This document shows, in pieces, positions 35,116 to 43,992 of a stretch of DNA of 64,000 bases (position 1 is its first letter; each line of letters begins with the position of its first letter). The position numbers were made by a program, and so were the translations under genes. The stretch covers positions 38,828-102,827 of the forward strand of contig NZ_JPRD01000073.1 in the NCBI RefSeq assembly GCF_000817815.1. Reading direction: 5' to 3'. A model generated the notes under the pieces. It was not told where the DNA came from. It saw only the letters and a list, made by a program, of their open reading frames with translations, and ran no database searches. The DNA is from Vibrio owensii CAIM 1854 = LMG 25443. Its GTDB lineage: Bacteria > Pseudomonadota > Gammaproteobacteria > Enterobacterales > Vibrionaceae.

Positions 35116-36419
35116 TGAATGCATTCAAACTTGGCGCTGACTCCGTGGTTGGGCGTTTAAGCAGTATCTTGATGATGTTTACCTTGTTTTTTACTGGCTT
35201 GGCGAACGCACAAGATATCCAAGACTTGCAGCGCAGCAATGATGTCGAGTTATTAGCGTGGGTTGGCAAGCAGGGGACAGGAGCAGATACGAAAGAAGCG
35301 CCTAAGTTCAGTGTGAATGAGCAGGTGATCTTGTACATCGAAGTTGCAACGCCTCGTTGGTTCACTGGTGGTACACGCATTGGCAGCGTAGAAATCCCCA
35401 ACGTGATTGCAAAGCAGCGTAACCAATTAGCAACCAACTATACCGAGCGCAAAGGAGGGCAAACGTGGTCTCGTCAGCGTTGGGAAATAACCTTGTATCC
35501 GCAAGCCTCGGGGCAGTTTGTGATTCCACCTGTCGCCGTTGGTGTGCAAGTCTCTGCGCCTGATGGCTCGAAAGTGGCTGGTACGCTTTATACGCAGCCA
35601 ATTAAGTTCGAAGCGTCTATGCCTTCTGGGTTGCTCAGTGATGAATCTGCATGGTTTACCGCGACTAAGGTGAGTGTGGATCAGAAATGGGCAACGTCTA
35701 ACGATGAGCTGAAAGTCGGTGATGCAATCACTCGCACCATAACGATCAATGCACAAGACAGTTTGTCAGTATTGCTTCCAGACTTGTTATCCAATGATTC
35801 TACTGCCAGTTATCAAGCATACCCTCAACCAAACCGCTTAGACGATAAGCAAACGCGTGGCGATTACCAATCGAGTCGTATCGAAGAAAGCGTGTATGTG
35901 ATTCAACAAGGCGGTGAGTTCACCTTGCCTGAACACAAGTTCCAATGGTGGAATAGCAAGAGTAAACAGCTGGAAACGGTGGTGATTGAGGGTAAGACCT
36001 TCAAAGCCAAGCATACATTTAAATCCTTTGTTAGAGCTTATTCTGGCTGGTTGATTGGCTGCGCAGTGACGCTATTTGTTCTCGTTATCGCCGCCTTGAG
36101 CATTCACCGTTATTATCGTTCTCGTCCTACGCCGCCATGGTTAGTGTTCAGACGAATGGTGAAAGCGAATCGATGGGGCGCTGCTCGAGCAAGCTTGTAT
36201 AAGCAGCTGAGAAGCAATACGGGTGGCCTTGAAATGAGTAAAGCCAGTGACACTGATATTTGGCAGAAGCGTTCACAGCGCCTACAAGAGGGGCAGGAGG
36301 ACGCAAGCTTGATGAATGCGCTTTGGAAAGGGATACAAGCGCTGAAGCCAAAACGCCTTAAGTGGGCGATACCAAAGGCCTTGCCGCAACTCGATAAGCA
36401 GGCAAGTAATAAGAAATAA
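35112..36419 (+). CDS. batD: BatD-like periplasmic protein
   Basis: This 435-residue protein has an N-terminal signal (hydrophobic about residues 15-32), a large beta-sandwich-rich periplasmic region with the BatD-like phrase NEQVILYIEVATPRWFTGG, then one transmembrane helix (about 309-332) and a basic cytosolic tail. BatD proteins are the last component of Bat (aerotolerance) operons, with unknown biochemical function. It overlaps batB by 4 bases and is followed by a strong terminator, closing the operon. Confidence 0.87.
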   Translation: MMNAFKLGADSVVGRLSSILMMFTLFFTGLANAQDIQDLQRSNDVELLAWVGKQGTGADTKEAPKFSVNEQVILYIEVATPRWFTGGTRIGSVEIPNVIAKQRNQLATNYTERKGGQTWSRQRWEITLYPQASGQFVIPPVAVGVQVSAPDGSKVAGTLYTQPIKFEASMPSGLLSDESAWFTATKVSVDQKWATSNDELKVGDAITRTITINAQDSLSVLLPDLLSNDSTASYQAYPQPNRLDDKQTRGDYQSSRIEESVYVIQQGGEFTLPEHKFQWWNSKSKQLETVVIEGKTFKAKHTFKSFVRAYSGWLIGCAVTLFVLVIAALSIHRYYRSRPTPPWLVFRRMVKANRWGAARASLYKQLRSNTGGLEMSKASDTDIWQKRSQRLQEGQEDASLMNALWKGIQALKPKRLKWAIPKALPQLDKQASNKK

Positions 36420-36424
36420 AAACG

Positions 36425-36458
36425 AAAAAGGACGCTGATTCAGCGTCCTTTTTTTTGT
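36425..36458. terminator. Terminator of the MoxR-Bat operon
   Basis: A 13-bp perfect stem (36425-36437 with 36441-36453, loop ATT) followed by further T residues. Confidence 0.92.
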
Positions 36459-37026
36459 TCTTTTCAATCGCAATAAGTAAATGGGATGTCTATTTTAACG
36501 TGCTACAACTGACGTAAAGAAATAATATATTTCAAATATATTTAATTCTTATCTTTTAAGCTTCTATTTAAAAGATATTTCATTGCGATATTAAACAGGT
36601 TTATTAGTCGGTTATATATTTACAACTGCTATATTTGAAAATATATACCCTAAAATCACTTTAATTCCTTTCTGATGGAGTGTCACTTCCATGTGACAAG
36701 CTTTTCGTCTTAACCCTGATAAAGACGGCTTAATCAATGTATATTTCATTTTTGGTTTGTTCAAATAAAATAACACTTCAAAAATGGAATGATAATTTGC
36801 AAGTTTTTCGATTTAGATTATTAAAATTATCGGTGTATATTTCTGGGGAAACGGAAATACGGAGTGATTCCGTTTTGATTTTTAAATATGTGAATAATAA
36901 TTATCAGATTAAATTTAATTCTGTGTATTAAATTTATCTTAATATAATTCGTCGTCACTAGGCAGCTTTATTTTGTGAAGTTTAATTATCAGAAGTTTAA
37001 TTCGAAATTATTTTAAAGGGTGATTT
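36459..37026 (+). promoter_or_regulatory. AT-rich region upstream of the ATP synthase operon
   Basis: These 568 bases are strikingly AT-rich compared with the genes around them and contain no convincing gene; a 64-codon frame at 36737-36931 looks like chance. A perfect inverted repeat TGTCAC-TTCCAT-GTGACA (36681-36698) is the clearest element and resembles a regulator site with CRP-like spacing but not the CRP consensus. The composition would suit binding by H-NS-like proteins. Promoters for atpI presumably lie here. Confidence 0.5.
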
Positions 37027-37425
37027 ATGGAAGCTAATATTCACGACGATCCAATATTGGTGGCAGGCAAGAGGATTCTGATTGCTCAAGCAACTTTGGG
37101 TCTGGTATTCATCGCGTATGAGTACATGCGAAGCGGCTCTCTCAGTGCTGAGTCAGCGATTACTGGGGTGCTTATCGCGATTCTTCCATCTCTGTTCGGC
37201 ATGGTATTCGCGTCCATTAAATCTAGGGTGAAACCAGAAGAGAGTTTGCGTGACCTCATGCATCTGAGTCGAAATATCAAAGTCATTTACACCATTGTGA
37301 TGTTTGTTTTGACGTTTCGATTTATGGCTCTTCGCAACATCGTGGTCCTGATAGGCTTTTGTGTGACGATGTTTGGTCACTTCTTAACGCCGCTGTTCAG
37401 AGACCGCTTCGAAAGGAAGGCATAA
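37027..37425 (+). CDS. atpI: ATP synthase accessory protein AtpI
   Basis: This 132-residue protein has four predicted transmembrane helices and stands first in an atpIBEFHAGDC operon. AtpI aids c-ring assembly and is not part of the final enzyme. Assignment rests on position, size and topology, as AtpI sequences vary. Its stop codon abuts the atpB start. Confidence 0.85.
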   Translation: MEANIHDDPILVAGKRILIAQATLGLVFIAYEYMRSGSLSAESAITGVLIAILPSLFGMVFASIKSRVKPEESLRDLMHLSRNIKVIYTIVMFVLTFRFMALRNIVVLIGFCVTMFGHFLTPLFRDRFERKA

Positions 37426-38193
37426 ATGGAGACTGTCCAGTCCGCTCATGAATATATTGAGCACCACCTGACCTTTCTCACCGCCGGCGACGGTTGGTTT
37501 GGAATTAACCTTGATTCCATGATCATGGTCTGGCTGACGGGGCTCGTTTTCATCCTTTCATTCCGTTATGCGGTGACGAAAGGAACGAAAGGAGTACCAG
37601 GACGATTCCAGTGTTTGATCGAGATAATATTTGAGTTCGTCGATGATATCGTAAAAGAAATATTTCAAGCCAAGGACAAGTTAATTGGTCCTTTAGCACT
37701 GACAATATTTGTTTGGGTGTTATTAATGAATGCCGTGGATTTGTTACCGATTGATTTAATTCCTGCACTTACTCGTGCTGTAGGGGTTGAACACTTCCGT
37801 GACTTACCATCTGCCGACGTCAATATTACGATGTCGATGGCATTAGGCGTATTTATTTTGGTGTTGGGTTATACGTTTAAAAACAAAGGCGTGAAAGGTT
37901 TTATTAAAGAGTTAACTACTCAACCATTTTCACATCCGTTGTTATATCCAGTGAACTTAGTTCTTGAATTGGTAACGTTAATTTCTAAACCAATATCTTT
38001 AGGTCTTCGATTGTTTGGCAATATGTATGCAGGTGAAATGATCTTCATTCTAATTGCATTAATGCCGTGGTGGATGCAATGGGCACTAAGTGTTCCTTGG
38101 GCACTGTTCCACATTCTTATTGTTGTTCTTCAAGCGTTTATTTTTATGGTATTGACCGTGGTTTATCTCGGCATGGCTGTTGAAGAGCATTAA
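37426..38193 (+). CDS. atpB: F-type ATP synthase subunit a
   Basis: This 255-residue membrane protein contains the essential arginine (Arg195 in SLGLRLFGNMYAGE), which interacts with the c-ring carboxylate during ion transfer. It has about five helices, with MNAVDLLPIDLIPAL in the loop region as in E. coli AtpB. The coding sequence is somewhat AT-rich compared with the later genes of the operon. Confidence 0.95.
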   Translation: METVQSAHEYIEHHLTFLTAGDGWFGINLDSMIMVWLTGLVFILSFRYAVTKGTKGVPGRFQCLIEIIFEFVDDIVKEIFQAKDKLIGPLALTIFVWVLLMNAVDLLPIDLIPALTRAVGVEHFRDLPSADVNITMSMALGVFILVLGYTFKNKGVKGFIKELTTQPFSHPLLYPVNLVLELVTLISKPISLGLRLFGNMYAGEMIFILIALMPWWMQWALSVPWALFHILIVVLQAFIFMVLTVVYLGMAVEEH

Positions 38194-38242
38194 TTTCAAA
38201 AATCTTGTTTCTTAATTAAAAAATTCAATTCTAGGAGTTGTT

Positions 38243-38479
38243 ATGGATATCGTTAGCGCAGTTCTTTACGTGGCGGGTGCACTACTGATCGGTCTTGGTG
38301 CAGCGGGTGCCGCAGCAGGTATCGGTAACCTTGCAGGTAAATACCTTGAAGGTGTGGCTCGTCAACCTGATTTGACCCCAATGCTTCGTACTCAGTTCTT
38401 CATCATGATGGGTCTTGTGGACGCGGTGCCAATGATCGGTGTAGGTATCGGCTTGTACATCATCTTCGCTGTAGCGTAA
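38243..38479 (+). CDS. atpE: F-type ATP synthase subunit c (proton type)
   Basis: This 78-residue hairpin protein has the glycine-rich helix GLGAAGAAAGIGNLAG, the polar loop ARQPD and the ion-binding Asp60 in GLVDAVPMIGVG. The residues around Asp60 follow the proton-binding E. coli type, and the Gln/Glu-Ser-Thr set of sodium-binding c subunits is absent. A GGAG ribosome-binding site precedes it. Length and C-terminus (IIFAVA) are very close to E. coli AtpE. Confidence 0.95.
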   Translation: MDIVSAVLYVAGALLIGLGAAGAAAGIGNLAGKYLEGVARQPDLTPMLRTQFFIMMGLVDAVPMIGVGIGLYIIFAVA

Positions 38480-38522
38480 TTCGAATTAATAATTTTCATA
38501 ACGTTATAGAAGAGAGGGTGCT

Positions 38523-38993
38523 ATGAACTTAAATGCCTCAATGTTTGGTCAGGCGATCTCCTTCGTGATTTTCGTTTGGCTGTGCATGAAATATGTCTGG
38601 CCACCACTTGTAAAACTGCTTGATGAGCGTCGTGCTGAAATTGCCCAAGGTCTTGAGCAAACAGAAAAAGCAGCACAAGAGTTAGAGCTGGCAAAAGCGA
38701 ATGGTGAAGCGCTACTGACAGAAGCTCGCTCAAAAGCTCAAGCCATCATCAACCAAGGTAAGCAACGTCAAGAACAGATGGTTGCGGAAGCGGTTGATCT
38801 GGCAAATCAAGAGAAAGCGCGCATTGTCGCAGAAGGCAAAGCAGAAGTGGAAAGCGAACGCAGCAAAGTTCGCCAAGAGCTGAAAGATGAAATGGCGGAT
38901 CTGGTGATTGAAAGCGCCAGCAAGCTGATTAATCGCAATCTGGATAGCTCGGCTAACCGCGACTTGGTGAACCGCTTCATCAACGAAATGTAG
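38523..38993 (+). CDS. atpF: F-type ATP synthase subunit b
   Basis: This 156-residue protein has the MNLNASMFGQ N-terminus typical of subunit b, one transmembrane helix (about residues 5-27) and a long charged coiled coil that dimerises to form the peripheral stalk. The length equals E. coli AtpF. It lies 43 bases after atpE with GAGAGGG upstream. Confidence 0.95.
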   Translation: MNLNASMFGQAISFVIFVWLCMKYVWPPLVKLLDERRAEIAQGLEQTEKAAQELELAKANGEALLTEARSKAQAIINQGKQRQEQMVAEAVDLANQEKARIVAEGKAEVESERSKVRQELKDEMADLVIESASKLINRNLDSSANRDLVNRFINEM

Positions 38994-39001
38994 GAGGGCA
39001 C

Positions 39002-39544
39002 ATGTCCGAATTGACAGTGGTAGCTCAACCCTACGCAAAAGCGGCGTTTGATTACGCACGCGACGCAGAATGCTTGGACGATTGGCAACAAATGTTTGCG
39101 ATTACCCAAGTGGTCTTGGAACAACCTAACACACTTCTGGTCTTGAATGACCTTGATGAAGACGGTTCTGAACAACCATTGTTGGATCTGATTCTTCATG
39201 CTGGTGGTGAATGGTTGAATCAAAACTTCGAGAATTTTCTTCGCATTATGGAAGAGAACAAGCGCCTAAAAGCGCTCAGTGAAGTAAATGTTCAGTTCCA
39301 AGAGATGAAAGCGGATTACGAACGAACCATGACAGTAACAGTGCGTGTTTCAGAACCTCTGGATGAGGAACAGATGGCAAGGCTTAAACAAGCGTTAACC
39401 GAAAAGTACGGTAGAGTCATCACACTAGAAACACAACTGGATCCATCCCTTGTAGGTGGTGTGGTGATCACAGCAGGGCAGACCGTGTATGACGGCAGTG
39501 TCCTCACCAACCTAAGCCGATTGGCGACCAACCTACATGTGTAA
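39002..39544 (+). CDS. atpH: F-type ATP synthase subunit delta
   Basis: This 180-residue protein begins with the conserved VAQPYAKAAFDYA and ends with GGVVITAGQTVYDGSVLTNL, both typical of OSCP/delta. It joins the peripheral stalk to the top of the F1 head. It starts eight bases after atpF with a GGAGG site. Confidence 0.95.
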   Translation: MSELTVVAQPYAKAAFDYARDAECLDDWQQMFAITQVVLEQPNTLLVLNDLDEDGSEQPLLDLILHAGGEWLNQNFENFLRIMEENKRLKALSEVNVQFQEMKADYERTMTVTVRVSEPLDEEQMARLKQALTEKYGRVITLETQLDPSLVGGVVITAGQTVYDGSVLTNLSRLATNLHV

Positions 39545-39556
39545 CGGGGTATAGAA

Positions 39557-41095
39557 ATGCAATTAAATTCAAATGAAATCAGTGAATTAATCAGAGAGCG
39601 AATTGTTAACTTCAACCTCGAAAGTGAAGCGAGAAATGAAGGTACTATCGTCTCTGTGAGTGACGGCATCATCACAATTCACGGTCTTGCAGACGTTATG
39701 CAAGGCGAGATGCTAGAACTGCCAGATAACCGCTTTGCGTTGGCACTGAACTTAGAGCGTCATTCCGTCGGTGCCGTTGTGATGGGCCCATATGCGGACT
39801 TGTCAGAAGGAATGAAAGTAAAAGGCACAGGTCGTATTCTTGAAGTGCCAGTCGGTAACGGTTTGCTAGGTCGTGTAGTGAACACGCTAGGTCAACCAAT
39901 CGATGGTAAAGGCGCAGTGTCATTCGATCGTATGGACCCAGTTGAGGTGATTGCCCCTGGTGTTATCGACCGTAAGTCTGTCGACCAGCCAATCCAAACC
40001 GGTTACAAAGCGGTAGACTCCATGGTGCCAATCGGTCGTGGTCAACGTGAGTTGATCATCGGTGACCGTCAGACAGGTAAAACCGCGATGGCGATTGATG
40101 CCATCATCAACCAAAAAGAACTGGGCGTTAAATGTATTTACGTCGCAATTGGTCAAAAAGCATCGACCATTGCCAACGTGGTTCGCAAACTAGAAGAGCA
40201 CGGCGCACTAGAAAACACCATTGTGGTGGTAGCGTCAGCATCAGAAGCGGCAGCGCTGCAATACCTAGCGCCATACGCAGGTTGTACCATGGGCGAATAC
40301 TTCCGCGACCGTGGTGAAGATGCGCTGATTGTCTATGATGATCTATCAAAACAAGCGGTGGCTTACCGTCAAATCTCACTACTTCTAAAACGCCCACCAG
40401 GTCGTGAAGCCTTCCCGGGTGATGTTTTCTACCTCCACTCACGCCTACTAGAACGTGCAGCACGTGTTAACGAAGAATACGTAGAGCGATTCACTAACGG
40501 TGAAGTAAAAGGCAAAACAGGTTCTCTAACTGCACTGCCAATCATCGAAACCCAAGCGGGTGACGTATCGGCGTTCGTACCAACCAACGTAATCTCGATT
40601 ACCGATGGTCAAATCTTCCTACAAACTCAGCTATTCAACTCAGGCTTACGTCCGGCGGTTGACCCAGGTATTTCGGTATCTCGTGTAGGTGGTGCAGCGC
40701 AAACCAAAGTGATCAAGAAACTGTCGGGTGGTATTCGTACCGCGTTGGCGCAATACCGTGAATTGGCCGCATTTGCTCAGTTCTCTTCTGACCTAGATGA
40801 AGCGACACGTCGTCAGCTTGACCACGGTGAGAAAGTAACGGAACTCATGAAGCAGAAACAGTACGCACCAATGACGGTTGCTGAGCAAGCACTGGCGATC
40901 TTTGCAGCAGAGAAAGGTTACCTCACGGATGTCGCGCTAAACCAAATCTCTCGTTTTGAAGAAGAGTTGATGGCATTTGGTCGTACAAACGCGCAGCCGC
41001 TACTGGACAAGATCAACCAATCCGGTGATTACAACGACGAGATCGAGAGTGAGCTACACAGCTTGCTGAAAGAGTTCACTGCGCTGCAATCGTAG
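39557..41095 (+). CDS. atpA: F-type ATP synthase subunit alpha
   Basis: This 512-residue protein has Walker A GDRQTGKT at residues 169-176, as in E. coli, the alpha signature PAVDPGISVSRVGGAAQ and the N-terminal LNSNEISELIRERI that binds delta. It forms the non-catalytic nucleotide-binding subunits of F1. Confidence 0.97.
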   Translation: MQLNSNEISELIRERIVNFNLESEARNEGTIVSVSDGIITIHGLADVMQGEMLELPDNRFALALNLERHSVGAVVMGPYADLSEGMKVKGTGRILEVPVGNGLLGRVVNTLGQPIDGKGAVSFDRMDPVEVIAPGVIDRKSVDQPIQTGYKAVDSMVPIGRGQRELIIGDRQTGKTAMAIDAIINQKELGVKCIYVAIGQKASTIANVVRKLEEHGALENTIVVVASASEAAALQYLAPYAGCTMGEYFRDRGEDALIVYDDLSKQAVAYRQISLLLKRPPGREAFPGDVFYLHSRLLERAARVNEEYVERFTNGEVKGKTGSLTALPIIETQAGDVSAFVPTNVISITDGQIFLQTQLFNSGLRPAVDPGISVSRVGGAAQTKVIKKLSGGIRTALAQYRELAAFAQFSSDLDEATRRQLDHGEKVTELMKQKQYAPMTVAEQALAIFAAEKGYLTDVALNQISRFEEELMAFGRTNAQPLLDKINQSGDYNDEIESELHSLLKEFTALQS

Positions 41096-41116
41096 GACCA
41101 CTAACAGGAGTCCGTT

Positions 41117-41977
41117 ATGGCAAATACCAAAGAGATTCGCACCAAAATTGCTAGCGTGAGTAGCACGCAAAAGATTACGAGTGCGATGCAAATGGTCGCC
41201 GCCAGCAAGATGCGCAAAGTGCAGGAGAACATGCAGGCGTCCCGTCCTTACGCGGAGAACATGCGTAAGGTTATCGGTCACGTCTCGTCCGGTACGCTGG
41301 AGTACAGTCATCCTTTCCTTCAAGAACGTGAAGTGAAGCGAGTGGCTTACATCATCATCTCATCCGATCGAGGTTTGTGTGGTGGCCTGAACAGTAACTT
41401 GTTCAAAAAAGTATTGGCAGAAATGCAGGACTGGCAAGAGAAGGGCGTTGAAGTAGATACGACGCTCATTGGTTCGAAAGCAATCAGCTTTTTCCAGTCC
41501 CTCGGGAAAGTAATGGCACAGACTTCTGGCCTTGGTGATGCACCAAAACTGGAAGATATGTTGGGTGCGGTTAATGCCATGATGGAGCATTACTCCGAAG
41601 GCAAAATCGACCGCTTGTTCCTTGTTTACAACCAGTTTGTAAACACCATGGTGCAAAAACCAACGGTATTGCAAATGCTGCCGTTCCCGAAAGAAGACAT
41701 TTCACGTGATAAAGAGGCTCGTTGGGATTACCTCTACGAGCAGTCTCCTCAAGACATTCTCAACCACCTGATTCAACGTTATGTGGAATCACTGGTTTAT
41801 CAGGGTGTGGTTGAGAGTATCGCTTGTGAACAAGCCGCGCGGATGATGGCAATGTCTGCCGCGACTGATAACGCAGCGCAACTGATTGAAGACCTACAGT
41901 TGGTTTACAACAAAGCGCGTCAAGCGGCGATTACTCAAGAGTTGAGTGAAATTGTATCCGGCGCACAAGCGGTTTAG
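41117..41977 (+). CDS. atpG: F-type ATP synthase subunit gamma
   Basis: This 286-residue rotor subunit has the family N-terminus (EIRTKIASVSSTQKITSAMQM), the central SSDRGLCGGLN and the C-terminal AMSAATDNA...YNKARQAAITQEL. It follows atpA after 21 bases with AGGAG. Confidence 0.97.
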   Translation: MANTKEIRTKIASVSSTQKITSAMQMVAASKMRKVQENMQASRPYAENMRKVIGHVSSGTLEYSHPFLQEREVKRVAYIIISSDRGLCGGLNSNLFKKVLAEMQDWQEKGVEVDTTLIGSKAISFFQSLGKVMAQTSGLGDAPKLEDMLGAVNAMMEHYSEGKIDRLFLVYNQFVNTMVQKPTVLQMLPFPKEDISRDKEARWDYLYEQSPQDILNHLIQRYVESLVYQGVVESIACEQAARMMAMSAATDNAAQLIEDLQLVYNKARQAAITQELSEIVSGAQAV

Positions 41978-42000
41978 AGAGAGAATTTGAGGTTTAAATT

Positions 42001-43386
42001 ATGAGTATTGGCAAAATCGTCAAAGTCATCGGTGCGGTGGTCGACGTCGAGTTCGAACAAGGCAAAGGCCCAAAAGTTTACGATGCACTGAAAATCAACG
42101 ATGGCAGCGATGGCTCACTGATGCTGGAAGTTCAGCAACAGTTGGGCGGCGGTGTGGTTCGCTGTATCGCAATGGGGTCTTCGGATGGCCTTAAACGTGG
42201 CCTAGAAGTGGAATCTACGGGCAACCCAATCACGGTACCTGTGGGTGAAGAAACCCTAGGTCGTATCATGAACGTGTTGGGTCATCCAATCGATGAATGT
42301 GGTCCAATCGGTGAGCAAGTGTCTTACGAGATCCACCGTGATGCACCAAGCTACGAAGAGCAATCTAACAGCACTGCGCTACTAGAAACGGGCGTTAAAG
42401 TTATCGACTTGATTTGTCCGTTCGCGAAGGGCGGTAAGATCGGTCTGTTCGGTGGTGCGGGTGTAGGTAAGACGGTAAACATGATGGAGCTTATCAATAA
42501 CATTGCTAAAGCTCACTCAGGTTTGTCGGTATTTACCGGTGTAGGTGAACGTACTCGTGAGGGTAACGACTTCTACTACGAAATGAAGGAAGCGGGCGTT
42601 CTCGACAAAGTAGCCATGGTTTACGGTCAGATGAACGAGCCACCGGGTAACCGTCTACGTGTTGCGCTAACAGGCTTGACCATCGCAGAACGTTTCCGTG
42701 ATGAAGGTCGTGACGTACTGTTGTTCGTGGATAACATTTACCGTTACACCTTGGCAGGTACTGAGGTATCGGCATTGCTTGGTCGTATGCCATCTGCGGT
42801 AGGTTACCAACCAACACTGGCAGAAGAGATGGGTGTGCTTCAAGAGCGTATCACGTCGACTAAGAATGGTTCTATCACGTCTATCCAAGCGGTTTACGTA
42901 CCAGCGGATGACTTGACCGACCCATCGCCAGCAACCACGTTTGCGCACTTGGATGCGACCGTTGTTCTGTCTCGTAACATCGCTGCTTTGGGTCTGTACC
43001 CAGCGATTGACCCATTGGATTCAACATCACGTCAGCTTGATCCTCAAGTGGTTGGTCAAGAGCACTACGATGTGGCGCGTAAAGTTCAGCAAACGCTGCA
43101 ACGTTACAAAGAGCTAAAAGACATCATTGCCATCCTAGGTATGGATGAACTGTCTGAAGAAGATAAGCGCTTGGTATCTCGTGCTCGTAAAGTTGAACGT
43201 TTCCTAACTCAGCCTTACCACGTAGCTGAAGTGTTTACGGGTCAACCGGGTGTATTCGTTCCACTAAAAGACACCATTGCAGGCTTTAAAGCGCTGCTTG
43301 ATGGTCAGTACGATGACATCCCAGAGCAGGCATTTATGTACTGCGGCAACATCGACGAAGTGCTTGAAAAAGCGAAAAAACTGTAA
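42001..43386 (+). CDS. atpD: F-type ATP synthase subunit beta
   Basis: This 461-residue catalytic subunit has P-loop GGAGVGKT at residues 151-158, GERTREGNDFYYEM with the catalytic glutamate, and the DELSEED segment near the C-terminus (GMDELSEEDKR). The length closely matches E. coli AtpD (460). Confidence 0.97.
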   Translation: MSIGKIVKVIGAVVDVEFEQGKGPKVYDALKINDGSDGSLMLEVQQQLGGGVVRCIAMGSSDGLKRGLEVESTGNPITVPVGEETLGRIMNVLGHPIDECGPIGEQVSYEIHRDAPSYEEQSNSTALLETGVKVIDLICPFAKGGKIGLFGGAGVGKTVNMMELINNIAKAHSGLSVFTGVGERTREGNDFYYEMKEAGVLDKVAMVYGQMNEPPGNRLRVALTGLTIAERFRDEGRDVLLFVDNIYRYTLAGTEVSALLGRMPSAVGYQPTLAEEMGVLQERITSTKNGSITSIQAVYVPADDLTDPSPATTFAHLDATVVLSRNIAALGLYPAIDPLDSTSRQLDPQVVGQEHYDVARKVQQTLQRYKELKDIIAILGMDELSEEDKRLVSRARKVERFLTQPYHVAEVFTGQPGVFVPLKDTIAGFKALLDGQYDDIPEQAFMYCGNIDEVLEKAKKL

Positions 43387-43401
43387 AGCGCGGGAGGCAA
43401 T

Positions 43402-43839
43402 ATGGCCATAGCGGTTTCACAAAATACGTTTCAGCTGAATGTGGTAAGTGCAGAGGGCACACTTTACTCAGGTCCAGCGCACGCTATCGCGGTAGCAGGT
43501 GCGGATGGTGAGTTAGGTATTCGTCCGGGTCACTCACCGCTGATCAGTAAAATCAAGCCGGGTGTTGCTCGTATTACGGGTGACTTGTCGAAGCCTGAAG
43601 AGATTCTGTATGTCTCTGGTGGTTTGATCGAAGTCCAACCTGATGTGGTTACTGTGCTAGCGGATACTGCGCTTCACGGTAAAGACATCGACAAAGCAAG
43701 GGCGGAAGAAGCTCGCAGAGCGGCGGAAGAAAACATTCGCGCGCATGTGGACGACATCAGCTTTGCACAGGCACACATGGAGTTGAACAAGGCATTGGCG
43801 CAACTTCGTGCAGTAGAACTAACGATGAGAATTCGTTAG
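43402..43839 (+). CDS. atpC: F-type ATP synthase subunit epsilon
   Basis: This 145-residue protein has the beta-sandwich N-terminal domain (FQLNVVSAEGTLYSG...GADGELGI...HSPLI) and a C-terminal helical hairpin with the conserved LAQLRAVE. It is the last atp gene, with a terminator shortly after. Confidence 0.95.
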   Translation: MAIAVSQNTFQLNVVSAEGTLYSGPAHAIAVAGADGELGIRPGHSPLISKIKPGVARITGDLSKPEEILYVSGGLIEVQPDVVTVLADTALHGKDIDKARAEEARRAAEENIRAHVDDISFAQAHMELNKALAQLRAVELTMRIR

Positions 43840-43875
43840 TCACTTTTTCGGAATGCGGTCTGAAGAGTGGTAATC

Positions 43876-43909
43876 AACGGGGCAACTTCGGTTCGCCCCG
43901 TTTTATTTT
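43876..43909 (+). terminator. Terminator of the ATP synthase operon
   Basis: The stem AACGGGGC / GCCCCGTT (arms 43876/7-43883 and 43895-43902) has an inner AAC-TTCG-GTT hairpin and is followed by TTATTTTT. Confidence 0.85.
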
Positions 43910-43992
43910 TAGTGAAAATCATAAAGGGATTGATTTGTTTGGAGAGGCCAAACGTAAGAGCTTTGCAAACACTTTTATATAGCGAGGAAAGC

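Noticed and set aside
36737..36931. 64-codon frame in the AT-rich region before atpI
   Set aside because: No ribosome-binding site, composition follows the AT-rich background, and the product has no recognisable features.
37027..43839. Sodium-translocating ATP synthase, plausible in a marine Vibrio
   Set aside because: The c subunit has the E. coli-type Asp60 context and lacks the sodium-binding Gln/Glu-Ser-Thr set.
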